Below, piece after piece: positions 46,844 to 56,794 of a stretch of 64,000 nt of DNA. The stretch comes from Sinorhizobium meliloti (GTDB taxonomy: Bacteria > Pseudomonadota > Alphaproteobacteria > Rhizobiales > Rhizobiaceae): contig NZ_CP141212.1 of assembly GCF_035610345.1 (NCBI RefSeq), positions 439,976-503,975 of the forward strand, in the 5' to 3' direction. Numbering within the stretch: the first letter of the stretch is position 1; every line of letters begins with the position of its first letter. A program made the position numbers and the translations under genes. The notes under the pieces were generated by a model, which saw only the letters and a list, made by a program, of their open reading frames with translations, searched no databases and was not told where the DNA came from.

Positions 46844-47650
46844 TTACAAGTCCGGCGCGGCGTCTTCCGGGGCGATGCTCGCAGCCGGATCGTCGAGCGC
46901 GAGAGGCGCTCGGGCAAGATCGCGCGGGTCGTCCCCGAAGAAACCGAGCCTGGCGCCCCGGGCGGCCTCGGCCTTCGCCTCGAGCGCCGTGCCCGGCAGC
47001 GGCGTCGCCCAGCCGTTGCCGACGAGCCATTCGGCCACGTCCTGGCCGCCCACGCTGCACCGCGCGTTCAAGGTCTCCGAGGAGCCATCCGCCGCTTCGC
47101 AGACGAGTGCGCGGCCCCGCAAAAAGTTGCGGAACGCCGTACGCGCGACCATGCCGCAAGGCCAGCTCCTGCCATTCGCTTCGCAGACCTTCTCGGGCGT
47201 TTCGGGTTCGATATCCTTGAGCTGCAGAGTCGTCTCGCCGGACCGGACAAGCCCCGCGGCAAGCGCAACCGGGCGCGGGAAGACGGCGGAAGCGGGCTTT
47301 TGCTTTTCCTCAGGCTTTGAAAGCGGCGGTCTCGGTGCGATCCGTTCCAGCGGTTTGGCAATTCCGTCTTCCGGCTGGGCGAAGAGACCCGGCTCGACCG
47401 GCCTGGCCGCCACGCGCGAGCCCTTGCCTGGGGCGGCATCCGGTTCGGGGGGAGGGGGAGCGGCTTCGGTCTCGGCGGGAGGCTCCACCGAAATCGGCTC
47501 GTCGACCGCTGCTTCCGGCGTTTCGAGCACGAACTCAGGCGTTGCGACGCTGTCGCGGTTGCGGATGATCGCGGCCCCGGCCATCAGAATGCCGGCATAA
47601 AGGGCGAGGGCGGCAAGCCCGCCGGCGATGGTGAAGAGCCTCGGCCGCAT
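46844..47650 (-). CDS. Membrane-anchored SNase-like protein
   Basis: The 268-residue protein has an N-terminal helix (about 7-29), a long proline- and glutamate-rich linker (about 35-130) and a C-terminal domain resembling the staphylococcal nuclease-like fold (WPCGMVARTAFRNFLRGRALVC, then WLVGNGWATPLPGTALEAKAEAARGARLGFFG). The nuclease active-site Arg-Glu-Arg set is not complete, so enzymatic activity is doubtful. Four cysteines may form disulfides outside the cell membrane. It starts 9 bp after an S24 regulator gene, likely co-transcribed. Confidence 0.7.
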   Translation of the reverse strand: MRPRLFTIAGGLAALALYAGILMAGAAIIRNRDSVATPEFVLETPEAAVDEPISVEPPAETEAAPPPPEPDAAPGKGSRVAARPVEPGLFAQPEDGIAKPLERIAPRPPLSKPEEKQKPASAVFPRPVALAAGLVRSGETTLQLKDIEPETPEKVCEANGRSWPCGMVARTAFRNFLRGRALVCEAADGSSETLNARCSVGGQDVAEWLVGNGWATPLPGTALEAKAEAARGARLGFFGDDPRDLARAPLALDDPAASIAPEDAAPDL

Positions 47651-47659
47651 CGAAGAATC

Positions 47660-48316
47660 CTATTGGCTGGCCCAGATGATCCGGGCAATCCATTCTACGT
47701 CGTTCATCTCGAAATTGCGGTTGGGATGGTCGGGGTTGAGCGAGACGAGTTCGATGCCGCGGGGCGTCTGCCGGGCCAGCACCTTCGCCATCACCTCGCC
47801 CCCGCGCGTCTTGACCACGACGCGGTCGTTGCGGCGCACCTGCGCGCTCGGGTCGACGATCAGGACATCGCCGTCGCGATAAAGCGGCAGCATGCTGTCG
47901 CCCTGAACCTCCAGAGCGTAGGCACCGCCCTGCCGCCGCTCGGGCGTGGGGAATTCTATCGTGTCCCAGCCCTGGCCGACCGGAAAGCCGCCGTCGTCGA
48001 AAAAGCCGCCGGCGCCGGCCTGCGCGAAACCGATCAGCGGAATGCCCGGCGCTGCCGATGCTTCCTCCCTTTCGCGGCCGGCGGCATTGGGCTCCATCAG
48101 CGCCAGGAACTGATCGACGCTCGCCCCCGTGGCATGCAATATCTTCGCGATCGATTCAGTGGAGGGCCATCGGTCGCGCCCGTCGGTGGACTGGCGCTTC
48201 GACTTGTTGAACGAGGTGGGGTCCAGGCCGGCCCGCCGTGCAAGGCCCGACGGCGAAAGCCGGTGGCGCTCTGCCAAGGCGTCGATCGCGCGCCAGATGC
48301 TGTCATGTGAGAGCAT
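47660..48316 (-). CDS. XRE-type regulator with S24 peptidase domain
   Basis: The 218-residue protein resembles LexA/CI repressors: an N-terminal helix-turn-helix (about 8-70, HRLSPSGLARRAGLDPTSFNKSKR) and a C-terminal S24 domain with the catalytic serine in VQGDSMLPLYRDGDVLIV and lysine in RVVVKTRGGEVMAKVL. The Ala-Gly self-cleavage site is suggested by AQAGAGGFFDDGG. No prophage surrounds it, so it is a chromosomal stress or damage regulator with unknown targets, perhaps the SNase-like gene it precedes. Confidence 0.8.
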   Translation of the reverse strand: MLSHDSIWRAIDALAERHRLSPSGLARRAGLDPTSFNKSKRQSTDGRDRWPSTESIAKILHATGASVDQFLALMEPNAAGREREEASAAPGIPLIGFAQAGAGGFFDDGGFPVGQGWDTIEFPTPERRQGGAYALEVQGDSMLPLYRDGDVLIVDPSAQVRRNDRVVVKTRGGEVMAKVLARQTPRGIELVSLNPDHPNRNFEMNDVEWIARIIWASQ

Positions 48317-48541
48317 GTCGACCCATCTTCGGAAGGAGAGACGATGCGGGCGGCACAGCAAGCCGTTCCGCGGTCTGCGAATACATTAGCCAAGCGCCTT
48401 ACGACCGTAAAGCACAGCGAGGAAAATAGTCCTTCCTATCCGATCAAAGGACGGCATACAGCAGATGCAGCGGACTTCGGGGGTGAACTCTTCAGCAGCT
48501 GTGCTAAATAAAACAGCTTCACTCCGGGCCAAGAGGCGTGC

Positions 48542-49627
48542 TTGCTTGCAAACCTGAGATCGGAACGGCATCTCGTTGCCGCTTTTCTCGCTGCTCTTGC
48601 CGGCGTCGCGGTCGAGCATCATCTGCTCGAGGCCGGTCGCGCCGCATCGCTCATGGGTGCGGCCCTGATGGTGGCGGCGATCGTGCTTGCTTCCATGCGG
48701 GTCGCTCATCATGCCGAGGTGCTTGCCGCGAAGGTGGGTGATCCCTACGGCACGATGATCCTGACGCTTTCGGCGGTGCTGGTCGAGGTCGTCATCCTCG
48801 CCATCATGATGACCGGCGAGACCTCGCCGACGCTGGTGCGCGATACGATCTATTCGGCAGTGATGCTCGATATCAACGGGATCCTCGGACTTGCGGCGCT
48901 GCTCGGCGGCCTCAAACACGGCGAGCAGCCCTATAACGACGATTCCGCGCGCACTTACAGCGTCATGATTCTCACGGCCATGGGCATTTCCATGCTCGTC
49001 CCCGAATTCGTGCCGCAGTCGAAATGGCATTACTATTCCGCCTTCACCATCGGCGCGATGATCGTGCTCTATACGTTGTTCCTGCGCATGCAGGTTGGCG
49101 TGCACAGCTACTTCTTCAGTTACAGCTATCCGCGCGCCAAAGCGGGAACCGCGGCAAGCCGGCTGGAGGGCGAGCCGGTGCTTCCTTCCGTCGTCGTGCT
49201 CATCCTGGGCGTGGTGGTGATCGGCTTTCTCGCCGAAATCATGTCCGGGCTGCTGTCGGCCGGGATCAAGGGCACGGCGGCGCCGCCGGCCCTGGCCGCG
49301 ATCGTCGTCGCGGCGATCTCCGCTTCGCCCGAAGTCCTGACGGCAATGCGCGCCGCGCTCGCCAACCGCATGCAGGCAGTGGTGAACATCGCGCTCGGCG
49401 CCTCGCTTTCGACCGTGATCCTGACCGTACCCGTCATGGAGGCGATTGCCCTTTATACGGGCCAGCCCTTCATCATGGCCATGTCGCCGGTGCAGACGGT
49501 GATGGTTGCGGTAACGCTCATCGCCGCCGCGATCAATCTCAATGACGGTCAGACCAATGCCATCGAAGGCATGACGCATTTCGTGCTGTTCGCCACCTTC
49601 ATCATGCTTTCCGCCCTCGGGCTTTAG
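48542..49627 (+). CDS. Ca2+/H+ antiporter family
   Basis: The 361-residue inner-membrane protein has about eleven helices and two CaCA motifs: AKVGDPYGTMILTLSAVLVEVVILAIMM (about 65-92) and AISASPEVLTAMRAALANRMQAVVNIALGASLSTV (about 259-293), matching ChaA-type exchangers. It probably exports Ca2+ or Na+ for protons. The TTG start has AGAGG five bases upstream; there is no nearby ATG. Three tandem 56-bp repeats begin at its stop codon. Confidence 0.85.
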   Translation: MLANLRSERHLVAAFLAALAGVAVEHHLLEAGRAASLMGAALMVAAIVLASMRVAHHAEVLAAKVGDPYGTMILTLSAVLVEVVILAIMMTGETSPTLVRDTIYSAVMLDINGILGLAALLGGLKHGEQPYNDDSARTYSVMILTAMGISMLVPEFVPQSKWHYYSAFTIGAMIVLYTLFLRMQVGVHSYFFSYSYPRAKAGTAASRLEGEPVLPSVVVLILGVVVIGFLAEIMSGLLSAGIKGTAAPPALAAIVVAAISASPEVLTAMRAALANRMQAVVNIALGASLSTVILTVPVMEAIALYTGQPFIMAMSPVQTVMVAVTLIAAAINLNDGQTNAIEGMTHFVLFATFIMLSALGL

Positions 49628-49793
49628 AGCACTTCCAGGAAAAGTGTGTAACGGTTTTCCGTCCGGAAGTGCGTTGGATCAAGAGCACTTCCAGGAAAAG
49701 TGTATAGCGGTTTTCCGTCCGGAAGTGCGTTGGATCAAGAGCACTTCCAGGAAAAGTGTGTAACGGTTTTCCGTCCGGAAGTGCGTTGGATCA
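49626..49793. repeat. Three tandem copies of a 56-bp palindromic repeat
   Basis: Units begin at 49626, 49682 and 49738, each 56 bp. Each contains GCACTTCC and GGAAGTGC as inverted arms around AAAAGTGTGTAACGGTTTT. Copy 2 differs by GTATAGCGG for GTGTAACGG. The array begins within the last codon of the antiporter gene (TAG) and ends before the HxlR gene. A fourth single copy is at 62874-62920 on the other strand. Confidence 0.92.
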
Positions 49794-49804
49794 AAGGTTA
49801 GTGC

Positions 49805-50314
49805 TCAAGCCGGCTGCTCTTCCACCGCCTTGCGCGCCACAACGCGGTCATAGGCGGCTTGAAGCGTTTGCCGCACGGAGGGTCCCTCCGGTTTGGCATC
49901 GCCGAGGTGTTCGGCGCGCAATTCCCGCATGAAACGCTCCCAGAGCTCGGGGCCGCCCTCCTCCATCAGTTGGGCGCGGATGCTGAGTTCCTCGGTGACC
50001 GGCAGGTAGCGCCGGCCCCAGGCGCCGAGATGGGCCATGATCGGCACAAGTGCGATCGCCATTTCCGTCAGGCTGTAGATCGCCTTCTGCTTGTGGCTCG
50101 GATCGTCCGCTTTCGTCAGCATGCCGATCTCGACAAGCGTTTTCAGCCGGTCGGCGAGGATGTTGGTGGAAATCCCCTCCTGCGAGCGCAGGAGCTCGCG
50201 GAAGTGGCGTTTGCCGCCGAAAATCATATCGCGAATGATCAGGAGGCTCCATTTGTCGCCGAATACTTCGAGCGAGAGATTGATCGGGCAACCCGAGCGA
50301 TGGTCATCGGTCAT
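49805..50314 (-). CDS. HxlR-family transcriptional regulator
   Basis: The 169-residue regulator has the HxlR winged helix (CPINLSLEVFGDKWSLLIIRDMIFGGKRHFRELL, then ISTNILADRLKTLVEIGML) with the N-terminal cysteine used by many redox-sensing members. A C-terminal extension of about 60 residues goes beyond the minimal family. The ATG at 50314 starts the conserved region, but the ribosome site is weak; an ATG at 50344 would add ten residues. It is divergent from an SRPBCC gene that it probably controls. Confidence 0.85.
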   Translation of the reverse strand: MTDDHRSGCPINLSLEVFGDKWSLLIIRDMIFGGKRHFRELLRSQEGISTNILADRLKTLVEIGMLTKADDPSHKQKAIYSLTEMAIALVPIMAHLGAWGRRYLPVTEELSIRAQLMEEGGPELWERFMRELRAEHLGDAKPEGPSVRQTLQAAYDRVVARKAVEEQPA

Positions 50315-50332
50315 TTTGGTCTCTGCAAAACG

Positions 50333-50351
50333 GGAGCGGAGCATCCGCTCC
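50333..50351. promoter_or_regulatory. Inverted repeat in the HxlR-SRPBCC intergenic region
   Basis: GGAGCGGA (50333-50340) and TCCGCTCC (50344-50351) form an 8-3-8 perfect inverted repeat in the 123-bp divergent promoter region, a good candidate operator. A second dyad, TTGCATTATTGCA, lies about 10 bp to the right. Confidence 0.5.
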
Positions 50352-50437
50352 AAAACTGCTTGCATTATTGCACCAGTGAAGTTAGCCTGCAACCGCTTTC
50401 ATTTCGCAACCAGTTTCCCAGCGAGGAGGAAAAGATC

Positions 50438-50911
50438 ATGACCAAAGCTTCTGTCGCCCATGCGGATTTCACCATCGAACGCGTTTTCAATTCACCCCCG
50501 GAACAGGTCTTCGAGGCCTTCGCCGATCCTGCTGCGCACGACCGCTGGTTCGTCAAGGCCGACAACTGGCCGGTCGCCGAATATAGCCACGACTTCCGCA
50601 TCGGCGGCCGGGAAAGCGGCCGGTTCAGCCAGGACGGGAAGGTTTTCTATTTCAATGAAACGATCTATCTCGACATCGTCGAGAACCGGCGGATCGTCTC
50701 GGCCTATACCATGGCGAAGGACGAGCAGCGGCTTTCCGCGTCGATCGCCACCGTCGACCTCATACCGGAAGGCACCGGCACACGCGTCGTCTTCACGGAG
50801 CAGGGGGCATTCCTGGATGGGCTCGACAAGGTGGAATATCGCCGCGAAGGCTGGGAGCAGCTGATCGGATTTCTAGCGGCCGAGCTCGGTGAGAAGGCTG
50901 AAGTGGCCTGA
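50438..50911 (+). CDS. SRPBCC (AHSA1-like) domain protein
   Basis: The 157-residue protein is a single START/SRPBCC domain: FTIERVFNSPPEQVFEAFADPAAHDRWF at the N-terminus and GTRVVFTEQGAFLDG near residue 110. These bind hydrophobic ligands; roles vary. GAGGAGGAA lies about seven bases before the ATG. Divergence from an HxlR regulator suggests inducible ligand binding or detoxification. Confidence 0.85.
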   Translation: MTKASVAHADFTIERVFNSPPEQVFEAFADPAAHDRWFVKADNWPVAEYSHDFRIGGRESGRFSQDGKVFYFNETIYLDIVENRRIVSAYTMAKDEQRLSASIATVDLIPEGTGTRVVFTEQGAFLDGLDKVEYRREGWEQLIGFLAAELGEKAEVA

Positions 50912-50998
50912 AGCCTGAACACGTTTCTCTCCGGTCGTTCGCGGTTACCGAGAATGACCGGAGAGACAATACTTGCGCGGTGCGGCTGACCTGGCGGC

Positions 50999-53212
50999 TT
51001 ATGCCGCCTTCTGCCCCGCGGCATAAGGATCGAAGCGCCCGTAGAAGGTCTCGCCCTTTTCGGCCATCTCCTTCAGAAGCGGCGTCGGCCGGAAGTGGTC
51101 GCCATGGTCGGCGGCGAGCTTTTCGCAGAGCTCGACGAAGGCTCTCGCGCCCATGCCGTCGATGTAGGAGATCGTGCCGCCGGTGTAGGGTGCAAAGCCG
51201 AAGCCGAGGATCGAGCCGACATCGGCTTCGCGCGGATCTGTGACGATGCCTTCCTCGATCGTGCGCGCGGCTTCGAGTGCGATCGTCACCAGCAGGCGCT
51301 GCTTGAGCACGCCGACCTCGATCTCGCCGGCATCCTTCTGCGGGTATAGCTCTTTCAGACCCGGCCAGAGATATTTCCTGGCCGGCTTTGCCGGATATTC
51401 GTAGAAGCCCTTGCCGTTCTTGCGGCCGCGCCGGTCGAGCTCGTCCACCATCTTGTCGATCAGCGCCATGTGTCTGGGATCGACGGCCTTCTCGCCGAGA
51501 TCGGCGACGGCCGCCTTCAGGATCTTCTGGCTGAGGTCGATCGCCACCTCGTCGTTGAGCGACAGCGGTCCGACCGGCATGCCGGCCATCTTGGCGGCGT
51601 TCTCGATCATCGCCGGCGGTACGCCCTCGATCAGCATGTCATAGGCTTCGTGGATATAGCGGAAGACGCAGCGATTGACATAGAAGCCGCGCGTGTCGTT
51701 GACGACGATCGGCGTCTTCCTGATCGCCGAGACATAGTCGAGCGCGGCCGCGAGTGCACGGTCTCCGGTCTCCTTGCCGAGGATCACCTCCGTCAGCATC
51801 ATTTTCTCGACCGGCGAGAAGAAATGGATGCCGATGAACCGGTCCGGCCGTTTGGAATTCCTGGCGAGGCCGGTGATCGGCAGCGTCGAAGTGTTGGAGG
51901 CGAAGATCGCGTCCTCGGCGATCACCGCTTCGACCTTCTCGATCACGTCCTTCTTGACCTGCCGGTCCTCGAAGACCGCCTCGATGACGAGGCCGGCATC
52001 CTTGAGATCGCCGTAGTCCGCCGAAGGTGTGATGCGCGAAAGCAGCGCTTCGCCTTCCTCCTTGGTCAAGCGTCCCTTGCCGATCGCGTCCTTGACCAGG
52101 CCTTCCGAATGCGTCCTGCCCTTTTCGGCAGCTTCCATGTCGCGGTCGATGAGGGTGACGGGGATGCCGCCTGCCGCGGTTACATAGGCGATCGAGGCGC
52201 CCATGAAACCGGCGCCGACGACGCCGATTTTCTTGAGCTCGGTCTTCGGTACGCCGGCCGGCCGGCGCGCGCCCTTGCCGAGTTCCTGCATCGAGACGAA
52301 CAGCGACCGGATCATCGAAAAGGCTTCGGTCGTCTGCAGGATTTCGGTGAAATAGCGCTGCTCGATCTTCAAGGCCGTATCGAAGGGAACCTGCAGCCCC
52401 TCATAGACGCATTTCAGGATCGCGATCGCGCCGGGGTAATTGCCGTAGGTCTCGCGGCGCAGGATGCCGGAGGCGGCCGGCCAGAGCTGCGCGGAGGCGG
52501 GTGTCCAGATGCCGCCGCCCGGGAGCTTGAAGCCCTTCTCGTCCCAGGGCTGCACCGGCTTCAGGCCGTTCTTGATCATCGCCTTGGCGGCCTCGATCAG
52601 TCTGTCCGGGTCGACCACCTCGTGAACGAGCCCCATCGCCTTTGCTCGCGCCGGCGTAAGCGAGGAGCCGGTCGTCATCATCTGCAACGCGTCCTGCGTA
52701 TTGGTCAGCCGTGGAACGCGCTGGGTGCCGCCGGCGCCGGGGAAAATGCCGACCTTGACCTCGGGAAGCGCGATCTTCACCGATTTCGCATTGGAGGCGA
52801 CACGGCCGTGGCAGGCGAGCGACATCTCGAAGGCGCCGCCCATGCAGGTGCCGTTGATGGCCGAGACCCAGGGCTTGCCCGAGGTTTCGAGCTTGCGGAA
52901 GAGACCCGTCATCCGGCCGACGAGGTCGAAGAGTCTCCGGGCCGCGTTGTCCGGGTCCTTCTTCTTCTCCTCCGCCTGGAAAGTGAACATCGACTTGATC
53001 ATCGAAAGGTCGGCGCCGCCGGAGAAGGAGGATTTGCCGGAGGTGACGACCACGCCCTTGACGGCAGGATCCGCCGTCGTCTGATCGATGATGGCGTCGA
53101 GTTCCTTCATCACCTCTTCGGTGAAGACGTTCATCGACTTGTCGGGCATGTCCCAGGTGACCAGCGCAATGCCGTCGGCGTCGGTTTCGATCTTGAAGTT
53201 CGTGTAAGACAT
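50999..53212 (-). CDS. fadB: Fatty-acid oxidation complex alpha subunit (FadJ/FadB type)
   Basis: The 737-residue multifunctional protein has an N-terminal enoyl-CoA hydratase domain (about 1-290; [14 protein letters not shown] and [13 protein letters not shown] with both catalytic glutamate regions) and 3-hydroxyacyl-CoA dehydrogenase domains (about 330-720; NAD site [17 protein letters not shown], catalytic [11 protein letters not shown]). It carries out two middle steps of beta-oxidation. CGGGAGAGA precedes the ATG. It is third in the operon, 21 bp after fadA. Confidence 0.93.
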   Translation of the reverse strand: MSYTNFKIETDADGIALVTWDMPDKSMNVFTEEVMKELDAIIDQTTADPAVKGVVVTSGKSSFSGGADLSMIKSMFTFQAEEKKKDPDNAARRLFDLVGRMTGLFRKLETSGKPWVSAINGTCMGGAFEMSLACHGRVASNAKSVKIALPEVKVGIFPGAGGTQRVPRLTNTQDALQMMTTGSSLTPARAKAMGLVHEVVDPDRLIEAAKAMIKNGLKPVQPWDEKGFKLPGGGIWTPASAQLWPAASGILRRETYGNYPGAIAILKCVYEGLQVPFDTALKIEQRYFTEILQTTEAFSMIRSLFVSMQELGKGARRPAGVPKTELKKIGVVGAGFMGASIAYVTAAGGIPVTLIDRDMEAAEKGRTHSEGLVKDAIGKGRLTKEEGEALLSRITPSADYGDLKDAGLVIEAVFEDRQVKKDVIEKVEAVIAEDAIFASNTSTLPITGLARNSKRPDRFIGIHFFSPVEKMMLTEVILGKETGDRALAAALDYVSAIRKTPIVVNDTRGFYVNRCVFRYIHEAYDMLIEGVPPAMIENAAKMAGMPVGPLSLNDEVAIDLSQKILKAAVADLGEKAVDPRHMALIDKMVDELDRRGRKNGKGFYEYPAKPARKYLWPGLKELYPQKDAGEIEVGVLKQRLLVTIALEAARTIEEGIVTDPREADVGSILGFGFAPYTGGTISYIDGMGARAFVELCEKLAADHGDHFRPTPLLKEMAEKGETFYGRFDPYAAGQKAA

Positions 53213-53233
53213 ATTCTCTCTCCCGGGATCGGA

Positions 53234-54442
<1,209 letters not shown>

Positions 54443-54549
54443 CTCTTGATCTCCCTTTCGGCGGCGTTTCCTCGGGCCGCGCATTATCAATCGGAGCGGG
54501 ATTCGGGCGGAAGACCGCTTCTCGCTTTCGATCCGGCTCCAGTCTGAAA

Positions 54550-56346
54550 TCAGAACGCGGCCGCGTCCAGCGCCATCATCGTGTCGGCGCCCGTTTCGAT
54601 GCGGATCTTGCGCAGCGCCGTTTCAGGCAGGATGCGCTCCATGAAGAACCTCGCCGTGATCAGCTTGTTCTTGAGATAGTCCGCGCGCTGCGTTTCGCCA
54701 GCGGCAAGCTTCTCCTCCGCCGTCTTGGCCATCTTCGCCCACATATAGCCGAGGACGACGAGGCCGAAGAGATGCATATAGTCGGTGGAGCCGGCTCCGG
54801 CATTGTCGGGTTTGGCCATGGCGTTCTGCATGAACCACATGGTCGCGGCCTGCAGGTCGTTCAGCCCTTTCTTAAGGGCCTTGGTGTAGCCGGAGAGCTT
54901 TTCGTCGCCGCGGTTCTCCTCGCAGAAGTCGCCGATCTCCTTGAACAGAGCCATGACGGCGCGGCCGCCGTTCATCGCGAGCTTGCGGCCGACCAGGTCG
55001 AGCGCCTGGATGCCGTTGGCACCCTCGTAGATCATTGCGATGCGGGCATCGCGCACATACTGGCTCATGCCGTGCTCTTCGATATAGCCGTGGCCGCCGA
55101 ATACCTGCTGCGCCATCACCGCGTGATCGAAGCCCTTGTCCGTCAGCACGCCCTTGAGGATCGGCGTCATCAGGCTGAGGATGTCGTCCGCCGCCTGGCG
55201 CTCCTCTTCGCTGTCCGAACGATGGGCGATGTCCGACTTCAGCGCCGTCCAGAGCGTGAAGGCGCGGCCGCCTTCGTTGAAGGCCTTGATCGTCATCAGC
55301 GTGCGGCGGATGTCCGGATGGACGATGATCGGATCGGCCTTCTTGTCCGGCGCCTTGGGGCCGGACAGGGAGCGGCCCTGAATGCGCTCGCGCGCGTAGC
55401 TCGCAGCATTCTGATAAGCGACTTCGGCAATCGAAAGCCCCTGCATGCCGACGGCAAGCCTGGCCTCGTTCATCATCACGAACATGGCGCTGAGGCCCTT
55501 GTTCTCCGTGCCGATCAGATAGCCGGTCGCCTCGTCATAATTCATGACGCAGGTCGCGTTGCCGTGTATGCCCATCTTGTGTTCGATCGCGCCGCAGGAA
55601 ACGCCGTTGCGTTCGCCCGGCTCGCCGCTGGGGTCGAGCTTGAATTTCGGCACGATAAAGAGCGAGATGCCCTTTACACCGTCGGGCGCGCCCTCGATGC
55701 GCGCCAGCACCAGGTGGACGACATTTTCCGCCATGTCGTGCTCGCCGGCGGAGATGAAGATCTTCTGGCCGGAGATCCTGTAGGAGCCGTCGCCGTTCGG
55801 CACGGCCTTGGTGCGCAGCAGGCCGAGGTCGGTGCCGCAATGGGGCTCCGTCAGGTTCATCGTGCCGGTCCAGGTGCCGTCGACCATTTTGGGCAGATAG
55901 GTCCGCTTCTGGTCTTCGGAACCGTGCACCAGGATCGCCGCGATCGCCCCCTGCGTCAGGCCCGGATACATCATAAGCGACATGTTGGCCGCGGACATGA
56001 ATTCGCCGACGGCGGTGTGGAGCGTGTAGGGCAGGCCCTGGCCGCCGAATTCCTCCGGGGCGGCAAGACCAAGCCAGCCGCCTTCGCGATAAAGGTCATA
56101 GGCTTCCTTGAAGCCCTTGGGCACGGTGACGGAGCCGTCCTCGTGCCGCTTGCAGCCCTCCCGGTCGCCGGAAAGGTTGATCGGGAAGAGGACCTCTTCC
56201 GCGAGCTTTGCGGCCTCGCCGAGCACTGCGGCCGTCATGTCCGGCGTCGCATCCGCAAAGCCCGGGAGATTGTGGTAGCGCTCGATGCCGAGCACGTCGT
56301 TGAGGATGAACAGGGTATCGTCGACCGGAGCCTTGTAGATGGGCAT
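54550..56346 (-). CDS. Acyl-CoA dehydrogenase, long C-terminal type
   Basis: The 598-residue FAD enzyme begins the operon and catalyses the first oxidation of acyl-CoA. Motifs include [20 protein letters not shown] for FAD/substrate binding, and [23 protein letters not shown] near residue 420, which carries the C-terminal FAD signature. The extra C-terminal DUF domain gives about 600 residues, as in FadE-like enzymes of this group. GAGGAAAA precedes the ATG. Operator site 3 lies 111-136 bp upstream. Confidence 0.9.
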   Translation of the reverse strand: MPIYKAPVDDTLFILNDVLGIERYHNLPGFADATPDMTAAVLGEAAKLAEEVLFPINLSGDREGCKRHEDGSVTVPKGFKEAYDLYREGGWLGLAAPEEFGGQGLPYTLHTAVGEFMSAANMSLMMYPGLTQGAIAAILVHGSEDQKRTYLPKMVDGTWTGTMNLTEPHCGTDLGLLRTKAVPNGDGSYRISGQKIFISAGEHDMAENVVHLVLARIEGAPDGVKGISLFIVPKFKLDPSGEPGERNGVSCGAIEHKMGIHGNATCVMNYDEATGYLIGTENKGLSAMFVMMNEARLAVGMQGLSIAEVAYQNAASYARERIQGRSLSGPKAPDKKADPIIVHPDIRRTLMTIKAFNEGGRAFTLWTALKSDIAHRSDSEEERQAADDILSLMTPILKGVLTDKGFDHAVMAQQVFGGHGYIEEHGMSQYVRDARIAMIYEGANGIQALDLVGRKLAMNGGRAVMALFKEIGDFCEENRGDEKLSGYTKALKKGLNDLQAATMWFMQNAMAKPDNAGAGSTDYMHLFGLVVLGYMWAKMAKTAEEKLAAGETQRADYLKNKLITARFFMERILPETALRKIRIETGADTMMALDAAAF

Positions 56347-56456
56347 GCTTTTCCTCGCCTTGATGTCCTTTCGGGCCGCGCCGCACGGCAGACCCGCTTC
56401 CCACTGTGTCGAGCGCGCACCGGTGGCGGTGTGCGACTTGGACGGATGCTATCGAA

Positions 56457-56482
56457 TTTTGACGTTTGCGTAAACGTCAAAA
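56457..56482. promoter_or_regulatory. Fatty-acid regulon operator, site 3
   Basis: TTTTGACGTTT (56457-56467) and AAACGTCAAAA (56472-56482) are perfect 11-bp arms around GCGT. It contains CGTAAACGTCAA, as in sites 1 and 2, and is the longest and most symmetric of the three. It lies upstream of the beta-oxidation operon. Confidence 0.8.
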
Positions 56483-56588
56483 GTTCCCGTAAGGCGAAAG
56501 TTTCGCTCCTGCGGTGCGCCGCTCCACATGCCATATGACGGGGGGCGGCGGCGTAGCGGGCGACAATAATCGTTAAAAATCGGATCGG

Positions 56589-56603
56589 TTAACGGCTTAT
56601 TTA
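56589..56603. promoter_or_regulatory. Possible CtrA box upstream of podJ
   Basis: TTAACGGCTTATTTA fits the CtrA pattern TTAA-N7-TTAA except for one base in the second half. It lies about 190 bp upstream of the chosen podJ start. Weak evidence. Confidence 0.4.
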
Positions 56604-56794
56604 CCACGTTTAATGAATTGTGCGCTTTGAGATGGTCAAAGCTGCAACCGGTCCCGTCTTTGCATTGTTGCGGTTTTGCCCACATCGGCGGTGCCGCCGA
56701 AATCGGAGCGAAACCCGGGGAAGCCCGGGCTCCTTCGGCGGCTTCGATGACGGTCGAATTTATAGGGCCAAAGCGACACAGGGGCGAAGAGGCA

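Larger units (their letters stand above)
56347..56794. other. Acyl-CoA dehydrogenase-podJ divergent region
   Basis: This 448-bp gap holds operator site 3 (56457-56482) on the left and an AT-rich patch (56565-56620) with a CtrA-like element on the right. The 160 bp before podJ have no clear ribosome site besides AAGAGG near the chosen start. Confidence 0.55.

Noticed and set aside
47660..48316. S24-type repressor as a sign of a prophage
   Set aside because: No integrase, structural or lysis genes lie nearby; flanking genes are ordinary chromosomal ones.
49626..49793. Tandem repeats considered as a CRISPR array
   Set aside because: The units are directly joined with no variable spacers and no cas genes nearby; the sequence also occurs singly elsewhere.
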